This document shows, one piece after another, positions 15,545 to 24,595 of a stretch of DNA of 64,000 bases (position 1 is its first letter; the number at the start of each line of letters is the position of its first letter). The DNA is from Bryobacteraceae bacterium. Its GTDB lineage: Bacteria > Acidobacteriota > Terriglobia > Bryobacterales > Bryobacteraceae. The position numbers and the translations under genes were made by a program. Under the pieces are notes generated by a model that did not search any database, was not told where the DNA came from, and worked only from the letters and a program-made list of their open reading frames with translations. The stretch lies in contig JAIEMJ010000001.1 of assembly GCA_019752335.1 (NCBI GenBank), positions 248,001 through 312,000 on the forward strand, given 5' to 3'.

Positions 15545-18500
15545 TTGCGCACTAGTCTTACCCTCGCCTTGTTTGCTTGGCCCCTGCTGGCCGCCCCGCG
15601 CCTCGACTATGGCCGCGACATTCGGCCCATTCTGTCCGAGAACTGCTTTCACTGCCACGGCCAGGACAGTCAGCGGCGCATGGCCAATCTGCGCCTGGAT
15701 ACCGCGGAAGGCGCTTTGGCTCGCCATGCTTTGGTGCCCGGCAAGCCGGCCGATAGCGTACTCTACCAGCGCGTCACCAGCGAGAACGCACGCCGCATGC
15801 CGCCGCTTTCGTCCAATCGGCGACTCACACCGGAGCAGATTTCCTTGCTGAAACGCTGGATCGAGGAAGGCGGCGAGTACTCGCGCCACTGGGCCTTTGT
15901 GCCGCCCGTGCGGCCAACTGTGCCGGCGGACCGCGAACCGATTGACTACCTCGTCCGCCAACGCCTGCAAACCGAGGGCCTCACCCTGAGCCGCCCCGCT
16001 GACCCGGCCGTCTGGTTGCGCCGTGTCACCTTCGACCTCACCGGCCTGCCGCCGACACCCTCCGAACTCGACGCCTTCAGCAAGAATCCCAACTACGCCG
16101 CCACCGTGGACCGCTTACTCGCGTCGTCTCGCTACGGCGAACGCATGGCGATGGACTGGCTCGACGTGGCGCGCTACGCCGACACCCACGGCTTCAATAA
16201 TGACTCGGAGCGCTCCATGTGGCGCTGGCGCGATTGGGTGATCGAAAGCTTTAACCGCAACCTGCCCTACAACCGCTTCATCACCGAGCAACTCGCCGGC
16301 GACCTGCTGCCCAATCCGACGCTCGATCAGCGGCTGGCCACTGGCTTCGGCCGCAACCACGTCATCAACTCCGAAGGCGGCATCATCGACGAAGAGTACC
16401 GCGTCGAGTACGTGTCGGACCGGGTCCGCACGCTCGGCATGGCCTGGCTCGGCATTACGCTCGAATGCGCCCGCTGCCATGACCATAAGTACGATCCCAT
16501 CAGCCAGCGCGACCACTACCGCTTCTTCGCTTTCTTCAACAACATCCCGGAAGTCGGCGAGGACGGCCGCGTGGCCAACGCCGTGCCGATGATGGCCGCG
16601 CCCACGGCCACTCAGCAAGCGCGGCTGGCTCAGCTAGAGGCGTCGATGGCCGCGCTGACGCCCAAGGTGCAGGCGCGCGCGGCCCGCTGGCATTGGCGCA
16701 AGGCCGCGCTTCCGGCTCCTCCTATGCCCACCGGCGCCGCTCTCCAAATCGATTGCGACTCCGGCAAGGACTACGCGCTGGTGGAAGGCATCGCGGGCCA
16801 AGCCTGCGCGCCGAAGCCCGAGGCGAAGCCGGTCGCCAGCGTGGACATCTCGCGCCGCCAGGGGATGACCTTCAGCGCGTGGCTGCAACCCAATTCCAGC
16901 GATACGGATGCGCCCCTGCTCTCGGCGATTGACTATTCGAAGAACCCGGCCTCGGTCGGCTATGGCAACGGGATTGAGTTCCGCCTCGTCAATGGCGAAC
17001 TCGAGTTCCGCTCCGGCCAACGCTTTCCGGCTTACTCGATTCGCGTTCGCTCCGAGGGCGCCGCGCTTACCGCGGGCCAATGGCGCCACGTCGCCTTGCT
17101 CTACGCCGGCGCGACGCCGCAATCCATGCGCGCTGAAGCTGCCTGGGTACGCATCTTCGTCGATGGCCGTGAACTTCCCGTGCGCGTCCTGAACGATGGC
17201 TGCGCCTTGCCCGACGCCAAGACCGATAAGCCCAGCCCCACGCGTTTTCGCGTCGGTTGGGATACGGCGGGGGCGCGCTACGCCGGCCGCTTTGACGACT
17301 TATCGATTTGGACCAGAGCCCTCGACGAGCCCCGCCTGGCGTCGCTCTTCCGCAGCCGCGCGCTGCCCTACGCCTCGGCCCGGGCCACCCCTAGCGCGGT
17401 CGAGTTAGCCTGGTTGCGCGACGCAGCCTTGCCGCTCGAAGACAAGCAGTTTGCCGCGCTCAGTGGCCAGTTAACGCAAGCGCGCGCCGAATGGTTGGCG
17501 CTGCGTCGCGCCTCGCCGCTGGTGATGGTGATGGAAGAGCTTCCCAAGCCTCGGCAAACCCATGTGCTGAATCGCGGCGCGTATGACTTACCCGGCGAGA
17601 AGGTGTCGCCCGAAGTCCCCGAGCAGTTACTCGGCGCTTGGCCCGCCGGCGCTCCGAAGAATCGTTTAGGCTTGGCCCAGTGGCTCACCAAGCCGGACCA
17701 TCCGCTCACCGCGCGGGTGGTGGTGAATCGTTTCTGGCAACAGATTTTTGGCCAAGGCTTGGTGAAGACGAGCGAGAATTTCGGCGTGCAAGGCGAGTCG
17801 CCGTCGAATCCTGAGTTACTCGATTGGCTCGCGCGCGAGTTTATTGATTCCGGTTGGGACGTGAAGGCCCTGTGGAAGCGGATCTTACTTTCTTCCGTCT
17901 ACCGGCAGGATTCCGCCGCCTCGCCGGAGTTACTCGCGCGCGACCCCGAGAATCGCTTACTCGCCCGCGGACCCCGCGTTCGTCTGCCCGCCGAAGCCAT
18001 TCGCGACGCCGCGCTGCAGGCGTCCGGCTTGTTGAGCGAGAAGATCGGCGGACCTAGCGTGTATCCCTACCAGCCACCCGGTCTGTACAAAGGCATCGTC
18101 GTCGCGGCGGAGTATCCTGGCACCGTTTATACCGAGAGCACGGGCGCCGACTTGCATCGCCGCAGTCTTTACACCTTCTGGAAGCGCACCGTCCCGCACC
18201 CGACGCTGACCGTGTTCGACGCGCCGGACCGCGAATTCTGCATCGTTCGCCGCTCCAGCACGAATACTCCGCTGCAGGCCTTGACGCTGCTGAACGACCC
18301 GATCTTCGTGGAAGCCGCGCGTAAGTTAGCCGAACGCGCCATTCTGGAAGGCGGCGCGACGCCCGAGTCGCGCTTGGCCTATGCTTTCCGCTTAGCCGTC
18401 GGCCATGCGCCCGAAGCCCGTGACTTAGCCGTACTGACGAAGTCCCTGGCGCGCATGCGCGCGGCTTACCTGGCCGACGAAAAGGCCGCGGCGGAGTTCC

Positions 18501-18613
18501 TCGCCATCGGCGCCGCGCCGCGCAATCCCAAGATCCCGCTGGTGGAATTGGCGGCCTACGCGGCGGTGGCGAACATGATTCTCAATCTCGACGAAACGAT
18601 TACCAAGGGTTAA
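15545..18613 (+). CDS. secreted DUF1549/DUF1553 protein with N-terminal haem-c motif and LamG-like domain
   Basis: The start is a TTG giving a signal peptide (RTSLTLALFAWPLLAA). The first domain has C34-F-H-C37-H in RPILSENCFHCHG, the planctomycete-type cytochrome motif. Then come DUF1549 (about 120-330, DWLDVARYADTHGF and LECARCHDHKYDP, which has a second C-x-x-C-H), a LamG/concanavalin-like domain (about 400-600), and DUF1553 (about 700-1000, WLTKPDHPLTARVVVNRFWQQ). Such proteins are nearly always followed by a DUF1501 gene, as here, with a 4-base gap. They are thought to act in extracytoplasmic polysaccharide or sulfate-ester breakdown, but the biochemistry is not established. Confidence 0.88.
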   Translation: MRTSLTLALFAWPLLAAPRLDYGRDIRPILSENCFHCHGQDSQRRMANLRLDTAEGALARHALVPGKPADSVLYQRVTSENARRMPPLSSNRRLTPEQISLLKRWIEEGGEYSRHWAFVPPVRPTVPADREPIDYLVRQRLQTEGLTLSRPADPAVWLRRVTFDLTGLPPTPSELDAFSKNPNYAATVDRLLASSRYGERMAMDWLDVARYADTHGFNNDSERSMWRWRDWVIESFNRNLPYNRFITEQLAGDLLPNPTLDQRLATGFGRNHVINSEGGIIDEEYRVEYVSDRVRTLGMAWLGITLECARCHDHKYDPISQRDHYRFFAFFNNIPEVGEDGRVANAVPMMAAPTATQQARLAQLEASMAALTPKVQARAARWHWRKAALPAPPMPTGAALQIDCDSGKDYALVEGIAGQACAPKPEAKPVASVDISRRQGMTFSAWLQPNSSDTDAPLLSAIDYSKNPASVGYGNGIEFRLVNGELEFRSGQRFPAYSIRVRSEGAALTAGQWRHVALLYAGATPQSMRAEAAWVRIFVDGRELPVRVLNDGCALPDAKTDKPSPTRFRVGWDTAGARYAGRFDDLSIWTRALDEPRLASLFRSRALPYASARATPSAVELAWLRDAALPLEDKQFAALSGQLTQARAEWLALRRASPLVMVMEELPKPRQTHVLNRGAYDLPGEKVSPEVPEQLLGAWPAGAPKNRLGLAQWLTKPDHPLTARVVVNRFWQQIFGQGLVKTSENFGVQGESPSNPELLDWLAREFIDSGWDVKALWKRILLSSVYRQDSAASPELLARDPENRLLARGPRVRLPAEAIRDAALQASGLLSEKIGGPSVYPYQPPGLYKGIVVAAEYPGTVYTESTGADLHRRSLYTFWKRTVPHPTLTVFDAPDREFCIVRRSSTNTPLQALTLLNDPIFVEAARKLAERAILEGGATPESRLAYAFRLAVGHAPEARDLAVLTKSLARMRAAYLADEKAAAEFLAIGAAPRNPKIPLVELAAYAAVANMILNLDETITKG

Positions 18614-18617
18614 CTGG

Positions 18618-20036
18618 ATGCACTGCGGAAACTATCATCGTCCCGTCAGCCGGCGCGACTTACTGGCGCGTACCGCCTACGGCCTCGGCGCCGCCGCGCT
18701 GCAGTCCTTACTGCCCGCGGCGGAGCCCATTTACCGGACCGCCAATGTTCGCGCCAAGCGCGTCATTTTTCTCTTTCAAGCCGGCGGCCCTTCGCATCTC
18801 GACTTACTCGATTACAAGCCCACGTTGCAAAATCGATATGACCAGGATATTCCCCCCTCCATCTTCGGCACGCAACGCATCACCGGCATGGTGGCGGCGC
18901 AGGATCGTTTTCCCGTGGTCCCCTCCATGTACAAATTCCGCCAGCACGGCCAAAGCGGCCGCTGGCTGAGTGACTTACTGCCGCACCACGCCAAGATCGC
19001 CGACGAAATCTGCGTCTTGAATGCGTTGAATACTGAAGCGATCAATCACGATCCGGCGATCACTTTCATTCAGACCGGCAGCCAACTGCCCGGGCGGCCC
19101 AGCATGGGCGCTTGGATTGACTACGGCCTCGGTGCCGAGAATCAGAACTTACCGGCTTTCGTCGTACTGAACTCCCTGCCGGGCAACGGCATGGCGGACC
19201 AGGGTCTACTCTCGCGCCTATGGGGCTCTGGCTTTCTGCCGAGCCGTTATCAGGGCGTGCAATTCCGTTCCGGGGGCGACCCCGTCCTCCATCTCTCGAA
19301 TCCTCCGGGCGTGACTCGGGATTTGCGCCGCGGCCAACTCGACGGCATCGCCGAAATCAACCACCACTTACACGAACGCGTCGGCGACCCCGAGATCGAA
19401 ACCCGCATCGCCCAATACGAGATGGCTTTCCGCATGCAGGCCAGCGTGCCGGACTTAGCCGATATCTCGAAAGAGCCGGAGCACGTCCTGTCGCTCTATG
19501 GCGACGATGTGCGCAAGCCGGGCACCTTCGCCGCGAACTGTCTGTTGGCCCGCCGCCTGGCTGAACGCAATGTCCGGTTTATTCAGCTCTATCATCGCGG
19601 GTGGGACCACCACGGCGGACTGACGGAGAAACTCCCCTCCATGGCCCGCGACATTGACCAAGCCTCTGCCGGACTCATTCTCGACCTCAAGCAGCGCGAC
19701 TTACTCAAGGACACCCTCGTCGTGTGGGGCGGGGAATTCGGCCGCACTCCGTACGCGCAAGGCATCCACAAGCCGAATAGCTACGGCCGGGATCACCATG
19801 GCCGTGTCTTTTCGCTGTGGATGGCGGGCGGCGGTATCAAGCCCGGCCACGTCCACGGTGCTTCGGACGACTACGGCTTTAACGTAGCCGAGGATGGCGT
19901 CCACGTCCATGATCTGCAAGCCACCATGCTGCACTTACTCGGCATCAACCATGAACGGCTCACTTATCGCTTCCAAGGCCGCCAATTCCGCCTCACCGAC
20001 GTCCACGGCCGTGTCGTAAAGGAGATTGTGGCTTAG
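18618..20036 (+). CDS. DUF1501 protein with Tat signal (sulfatase-like fold)
   Basis: The protein has 472 residues. SRRDLLARTAYGLGAAALQSLL is a Tat signal. The rest follows the DUF1501 pattern: KRVIFLFQAGGPSHLDLLDYKP, HHAKIADEICVLNAL, FIQTGSQLPGRPSMGAWIDYGLG, and GGEFGRTPYAQG...GRDHHGR near the end, recalling metal sites of alkaline phosphatase/sulfatase folds. It is the usual second gene after DUF1549/DUF1553 and is probably co-transcribed and co-exported with it. Confidence 0.9.
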   Translation: MHCGNYHRPVSRRDLLARTAYGLGAAALQSLLPAAEPIYRTANVRAKRVIFLFQAGGPSHLDLLDYKPTLQNRYDQDIPPSIFGTQRITGMVAAQDRFPVVPSMYKFRQHGQSGRWLSDLLPHHAKIADEICVLNALNTEAINHDPAITFIQTGSQLPGRPSMGAWIDYGLGAENQNLPAFVVLNSLPGNGMADQGLLSRLWGSGFLPSRYQGVQFRSGGDPVLHLSNPPGVTRDLRRGQLDGIAEINHHLHERVGDPEIETRIAQYEMAFRMQASVPDLADISKEPEHVLSLYGDDVRKPGTFAANCLLARRLAERNVRFIQLYHRGWDHHGGLTEKLPSMARDIDQASAGLILDLKQRDLLKDTLVVWGGEFGRTPYAQGIHKPNSYGRDHHGRVFSLWMAGGGIKPGHVHGASDDYGFNVAEDGVHVHDLQATMLHLLGINHERLTYRFQGRQFRLTDVHGRVVKEIVA

Positions 20037-20060
20037 AATCCAGCGCGATAAACTGATTCT

Positions 20061-20912
20061 ATGAATCGTTTGTTTCTTTCCTGTGTACTCTGCATTGGGG
20101 CCGGACTCGCGCAGACGCCCGCAGTGGCCCCGCCGAAGACGGCCGCGCCAGCGGCGAAGCCGGTAGTAGCTCCGAAACCCGTGGTCGCTCCTAAGCCTAC
20201 GGTGGCCGCGAAGCCGAAGCCCGTGGTGCCCGCCAAACCAGCGGCGCCGCCCAAGCCTGTGGCGCCACCCGAACCGGATCGCCCCCCTGGCCTCTACGCC
20301 GATTTCGAGATCGTGCAAGGCACGGAAAATCTCGGCCGCATGGTCATCAAGTTCTACGAGTCCGAGATGCCCATCACCGTGCAGAATTTCGTCGACCTCG
20401 CCCGCGGCGCGAAGCTGTTTACTGACCCGAAGACGATGCGCCGTGTGAAGCGGCCTCTCTACAACGGCCTGATCTTCCACCGCGTCATCCCCGAGTTTAT
20501 GATCCAGGGCGGTGACCCGCTGGGTACCGGCTTCGGTGGCACCGATGCCATTCAGGATGAGTTTCATCCCACCCTCGCCTTCGATAAGCCTTACTTGCTC
20601 GCCATGGCCAACGCCGGCCCAGGCACCGGCAGCAGCCAGTTTTTTATCACTACCAAGACGCAGCGTCTGCCCGAATATTTGAACGGGAAGCACCCCATCT
20701 TCGGCATCCTCATCGAGGGCCAGGAAGTTGCCGAGAAGATCGTCAACACGCCAGCGGGCGAGGGCAATAAGCCCACGGTGCCGGTCGTGATGAAGACGGT
20801 AACCATCAAGCGCTTCCCGAAGGGCACGCCGATTTGGCCCGTTGCTCCGGCCAAGCCAGTGGCCCCGAAGCCAGTAGTTCCGGCCAAGCCGGCGGCGGTA
20901 AAGAAGCTCTAA
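20061..20912 (+). CDS. exported cyclophilin-type peptidyl-prolyl isomerase with Pro/Ala/Lys-rich linkers
   Basis: A signal peptide (about 1-16) is followed by a low-complexity region of repeated A-P-K-P-V units (about 20-75). The cyclophilin domain is at about 78-260 with LYNGLIFHRVIPEFMIQGGDP, GSSQFFITT and HPIFGILIEGQEV. The catalytic arginine (FHRV), the Q-G-G-D motif and the usual QFFI are kept. A second A-K-P tail ends the protein. It catalyses cis-trans isomerisation of prolyl bonds outside the cytoplasm; the linkers may contact peptidoglycan or span the periplasm. Confidence 0.9.
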   Translation: MNRLFLSCVLCIGAGLAQTPAVAPPKTAAPAAKPVVAPKPVVAPKPTVAAKPKPVVPAKPAAPPKPVAPPEPDRPPGLYADFEIVQGTENLGRMVIKFYESEMPITVQNFVDLARGAKLFTDPKTMRRVKRPLYNGLIFHRVIPEFMIQGGDPLGTGFGGTDAIQDEFHPTLAFDKPYLLAMANAGPGTGSSQFFITTKTQRLPEYLNGKHPIFGILIEGQEVAEKIVNTPAGEGNKPTVPVVMKTVTIKRFPKGTPIWPVAPAKPVAPKPVVPAKPAAVKKL

Positions 20913-20921
20913 AGGAAGTGC

Positions 20922-21218
20922 CTAGCGCAAACCATGGCGGCGCAGCACAGCGTCTTCCGCGCGCCGCCAGTCCGCCAGGGGATCGCCAGGATGATACCCG
21001 CGCTGCACGTAGTAGTTATAAGCCTCAGTGCGAATTTCGTCTTCGAGTGAGACCGGCACGGTAGCAACTTTGGGGGCTACTTTAGGAATAACAGTTTTCT
21101 TCGGAGCCGCTGCTTTCTTCGTCGCTGCCTTCGGGGCGGACGTCTTGCGGGCGGTGGTCTTCTTGGGAGCGACAGCCGGCGCGGCAGCGGCGGCGGCGGA
21201 TGGTTTCTTGGTGGCCAT
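20922..21218 (-). CDS. DUF2934 protein with lysine/alanine-rich N-terminus
   Basis: The ATG at 21218 (ATKKPSAAAAAAP) is preferred over an upstream ATG at 21251. Residues 1-60 are an AK-rich, histone-tail-like segment. The C-terminal 35 residues (IRTEAYNYYVQRGYHPGDPLADWRRAE) are the DUF2934 motif, I-x-x-x-AY-x-x-x-x-x-RG-x-x-x-G-x-x-x-x-DW. Function is unknown; the basic tail might bind nucleic acid. It is convergent with the cyclophilin gene, 9 bases away. Confidence 0.75.
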   Translation of the reverse strand: MATKKPSAAAAAAPAVAPKKTTARKTSAPKAATKKAAAPKKTVIPKVAPKVATVPVSLEDEIRTEAYNYYVQRGYHPGDPLADWRRAEDAVLRRHGLR

Positions 21219-21278
21219 AGGGTAAAGCGAAAAGAATGGTAAAGCCGCCATCGTGGGCGAACCAAACTTCTACATTTT

Positions 21279-22709
21279 TCAGTTTACCTTAGCCGTGCGG
21301 ATCAGGTCCAGTGCCCGGTTCATCAGCGGATCGCGGGCGAGTTCCACTTCGTCGCCTCGCTCCACACTCACGCCCTGATTCAGAATCTCCTGCCGTAGAC
21401 GGTTGCGAATCCAAACGACATCATTGAGCCACTCGGTTAACCCTGGCTGGATCCGCCGTTCGCTGAGCCATCCGCGAAACGTATCCAGCAAAGCGCTGGA
21501 GACATCAAACGCCGGCGTCACTTTCTCTCGCCGCGTGAATTCTGTGGCGAAGGTAGTAAATGAGCCGGAAGCGTCAAGCGCGATGCGCAAGCGAGTTTGG
21601 GCTTCCGGGCCAACGGGATACTCGGGCCGCAAGCCACCGGCCGAAGTCGAGAGGTTCGCGTCGATTTGGCTATCGCGCAGGGGACGCTGCAAACTGCGGC
21701 CCTCCGGCGTGTAGTAATAGGCGACCGTCAACGCCAAGGCCGACTTGTTGCTCAAGGGAAATACGTTCTGTACGAGCCCCTTGCCATAGGTCGGCTGCCC
21801 GATGACGAAGCCGCGATGATGCTCCTGAATGGCGGCCGCGATAATTTCAGAGGCGCTGGCGCTCTTCTCATTCACTAACACTGCTACCGGAAACGAGTAT
21901 CCTTTGGCTTCGGCGAGCACGTCAACATTCTCGGTTTCTTTACTCCGGCCGCGAATGGAAAAAATCCGCTGCCCGGGCTTCAGAAATAGCGACGCCGTTT
22001 CAATCGCCGCGCCCACCACGCCGCCGGGATTATTGCGTAAGTCGAGCACCAAGCCCTTTAGTTTGTCGCCGCCCAGTTTCTCAATCGCCGCGCGAATATC
22101 CTTGCCGGTCTTCACCTCAAAGCCACCGATGCGGAGGTAACCCACGCCTTCCAGCAGGAAGGCACGTTCGACGCTCGGCGTATCCATCGCTTCGGGCGAC
22201 AAGTAGAATTCGAGCAAACGGGGAGTATTCTGGCGCCGCACATCGAGCCGTACCTTGATCGTGCGGGCCTGACCGAGTAAGCCGACGAGTTGTTCGGTAT
22301 CGAGGGGGGCCAAGGCGTAGCCGTTAATGGCCAGTACCTCGTCGCCGGCTTGCAACCCGGCCCGTGCCGACGGGCTGCCCGCCTGGGTCTGCAACACGAC
22401 GACGCGGCCCGGCAGAATACTGACGATAGTGCCAAAGCCCCGCCGGACGCTGGTCTCCATTTCCTGCAACTGCTTGAAGTTGTCCGGGTCAAAGAAAATG
22501 CTATGCGGATCGAGCGGTTTGAGCATCGCGGGCAGCGCGCCCTGATACAGCGCGGGTTCGAGCAAAGGTGGCTCCGCGGAATACTCCTGGAGGATCGCCA
22601 GAATATCGGCGAACTTACGCACGTGCGGTTCTAACTGCGCCGCGCGATCTTCCGTTGGCGGCGTTTGCGCTGACGCGGCCAGAACGAAGATGGCGAGAAG
22701 AGCGCGCAT
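21279..22709 (-). CDS. S41 family C-terminal processing peptidase
   Basis: The protein has 476 residues with a signal peptide (MRALLAIFVLAASAQ). A PDZ domain lies at about 95-175 (GRVVVLQTQAGSPSARAGLQAGDEVLAINGYAL). The tail-specific protease core follows, with LVLDLRNNPGG, the nucleophile region VNEKSASASEIIAAA, and the lysine in PTYGKGLVQ. It is secreted and cleaves the C-terminal parts of envelope proteins. It is the last gene of a tightly packed minus-strand cluster, 2 bases after ddl. Confidence 0.92.
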   Translation of the reverse strand: MRALLAIFVLAASAQTPPTEDRAAQLEPHVRKFADILAILQEYSAEPPLLEPALYQGALPAMLKPLDPHSIFFDPDNFKQLQEMETSVRRGFGTIVSILPGRVVVLQTQAGSPSARAGLQAGDEVLAINGYALAPLDTEQLVGLLGQARTIKVRLDVRRQNTPRLLEFYLSPEAMDTPSVERAFLLEGVGYLRIGGFEVKTGKDIRAAIEKLGGDKLKGLVLDLRNNPGGVVGAAIETASLFLKPGQRIFSIRGRSKETENVDVLAEAKGYSFPVAVLVNEKSASASEIIAAAIQEHHRGFVIGQPTYGKGLVQNVFPLSNKSALALTVAYYYTPEGRSLQRPLRDSQIDANLSTSAGGLRPEYPVGPEAQTRLRIALDASGSFTTFATEFTRREKVTPAFDVSSALLDTFRGWLSERRIQPGLTEWLNDVVWIRNRLRQEILNQGVSVERGDEVELARDPLMNRALDLIRTAKVN

Positions 22710-22711
22710 GG

Positions 22712-23689
22712 TTACCGGGTGAACTTCGTGGCTTTTTTCCGTTTGTGACGGTCAAGCGCTAATTGGATCAGGCGGTCCACCAGATCACGGAAGGCGATCC
22801 CTTCGAATTCCAGCATGCGCGGAAACATGCTGATGGAAGTGAATCCCGGGATGGTGTTCACTTCGTTGACGTAGAGCTGGCCGGAACTGCGGTCCAGCAG
22901 GAAGTCCACGCGAGCCATGCCTTCGCAGCCCAAGGCCTGATAAGCCGCCAGGGCGATGCGGCGTACTTCGGCGATCTCTTCCTTCGTCAAATTGGCGGGA
23001 AGCAGGGTCTTCGCCTGGTCAAGAATATACTTATCTTCGTAGTCGTAAAAATCGCGGGACGGAATAATCTCGCAAGGCGTCGAGGCTAACGGCTTCTCGT
23101 TGCCCAGCACGGAACATTCGAGTTCCTGGCCGACAATGGTACGCTCCACGATAATCTTATGGTCATATTGGGCGGCGAGTTCGAGGGCCGCGCGTAATTC
23201 CTCGACGCTATTCGCTTTCGAAATACCCACCGACGAGCCCAGATTCGCGGGCTTGACGAAGAGCGGAAAATCCATGCGCGCGGCAATCGCTTCCACGTTC
23301 CCTTGGCCACGATAAACTGTCACCCAATCCACCACCGGAATCCCCCGCTCGCGGCACACGCGCTTCATGGTTTCTTTGTCCATGCACAGCGACGAAGCGA
23401 GCACACCCGGGCCTACGTACGGCAAGTCAGCGAGTTCGAATAGTCCTTGCATCGTGCCGTCTTCGCCGAAGGCGCCGTGCAGGACAGGAAAAACAACGTC
23501 AATGCCGGGGTTCGCGTCGGGCTCGGGCACGATGGGGCCAGGGGACCATTTACCCTGACGGTCAATCACGTAAGGCACCACCTGATACTTCTGCGGCCAA
23601 GTGGCCAACGCTTCGGCAATGGCTTCGGCGGAGCGCAGCGAGACGTCGTGTTCGCCGCTACGTCCCCCGGAAAGGAGTGCGACTCTCAT
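22712..23689 (-). CDS. ddl: D-alanine--D-alanine ligase
   Basis: This 325-residue ATP-grasp ligase has VALLSGGRSGEHDVSLRSA at the N-terminus, VLHGAFGEDGTMQG, LPYVGPGVLASSLCMDKETMK, FVKPANLGSSVGISK, ARVDFLL and NEVNTIPGFTSISMFP. It joins two D-alanines for peptidoglycan. The length is normal and the key residues are intact. Its ATG lies in the ATGA overlap with the arginase gene. Confidence 0.96.
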   Translation of the reverse strand: MRVALLSGGRSGEHDVSLRSAEAIAEALATWPQKYQVVPYVIDRQGKWSPGPIVPEPDANPGIDVVFPVLHGAFGEDGTMQGLFELADLPYVGPGVLASSLCMDKETMKRVCRERGIPVVDWVTVYRGQGNVEAIAARMDFPLFVKPANLGSSVGISKANSVEELRAALELAAQYDHKIIVERTIVGQELECSVLGNEKPLASTPCEIIPSRDFYDYEDKYILDQAKTLLPANLTKEEIAEVRRIALAAYQALGCEGMARVDFLLDRSSGQLYVNEVNTIPGFTSISMFPRMLEFEGIAFRDLVDRLIQLALDRHKRKKATKFTR

Positions 23690-24594
23690 AAAATTCGTTT
23701 CCCGAGCGCCGAAAGCACTAACTCGACGGCCAAGGCCGCCGTTTGATTCGCAATATCCAAAACCGGATTTACCTCCACTACTTCCATCGAAACCAGGTGG
23801 CCCGCGTCATGCAGTAACTCCATGGCCAAATGAGCTTCGCGATAATTCAAGCCGCCCCGCACCGGCGTGCCGACTCCGGGCGCTTCCACCGGGTCGAGCG
23901 CATCCATGTCGAGCGACAAATGGCAGCCAGCCGTCCCGTGTCCGGCGACGCGAATCGCGTCTTGCATCACGGCGCGCATGCCGCGCTCGTCGATTTCCCG
24001 CATCGTATAAGCGTGAATGCCCGCCGCGCGAATATTTTCCGCCTCATGCCGGTCAATATCCCGAATTCCCACTAACGCTACATTGTGCGCCGCCACCATC
24101 GGGCAACGTCCCCGTAAATGAGTAAGTTCCCGCGGACCCTGGCCGATGATGCTCGAAAGCGGCATCCCATGCACGTTGCCGGACGGGCTCGACGCGGGAG
24201 TATTAAAATCTCCGTGGGCGTCGATCCACACAATTCCCAGGCTTTGCTTACTCCGCTGGTAATGTTTCGTGATTCCAGCTACCGTACCGGCGGCGATGGA
24301 ATGGTCTCCGCCAAGCACCAGCGGAAACTTCCCCGCAGCGGCAGCCTTCTCGACCATCTTGGCTAGGCGCAGACAATTCTGGGCGATCTGCGGCAGATGG
24401 CGGGCAGAGGAGGCGGTTTCCGGAATACTCTCGGGCTGATCGACAAAGACGTTGCCGTGGTCCTCGACGCTGTAGCCCAGCCGCGCGAGGCTGGCATTCA
24501 GGTTCGCGACGCGCAACGCCGACGGACCCATGTCGACGCCGCGGCGTCCGGCGCCGTAGTCCTGCGGCACCCCAATAATGGCGACCGGTTTCAC
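23686..24594 (-). CDS. rocF: arginase
   Basis: The protein has 302 residues. The two-manganese centre is shown by GGDHSIAAG (near residue 96), WIDAHGDFNTP (near 123) and SLDMDALDP (near 229), with GNVHGMPLS in the substrate loop. These are arginase rather than agmatinase features. It hydrolyses arginine to ornithine and urea. It lies between asnS (2-base gap) and ddl (ATGA overlap), so the expression unit mixes amino-acid, translation and wall genes. Confidence 0.92.
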   Translation of the reverse strand: MKPVAIIGVPQDYGAGRRGVDMGPSALRVANLNASLARLGYSVEDHGNVFVDQPESIPETASSARHLPQIAQNCLRLAKMVEKAAAAGKFPLVLGGDHSIAAGTVAGITKHYQRSKQSLGIVWIDAHGDFNTPASSPSGNVHGMPLSSIIGQGPRELTHLRGRCPMVAAHNVALVGIRDIDRHEAENIRAAGIHAYTMREIDERGMRAVMQDAIRVAGHGTAGCHLSLDMDALDPVEAPGVGTPVRGGLNYREAHLAMELLHDAGHLVSMEVVEVNPVLDIANQTAALAVELVLSALGKRIL

Positions 24595-24595
24595 G

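Noticed and set aside
20105-20280. Repeated GCC/AAG/CCG units as a possible tandem-repeat or CRISPR-like array.
   Set aside because: They encode the Ala-Pro-Lys linker of the cyclophilin and have neither constant repeat length nor spacers.
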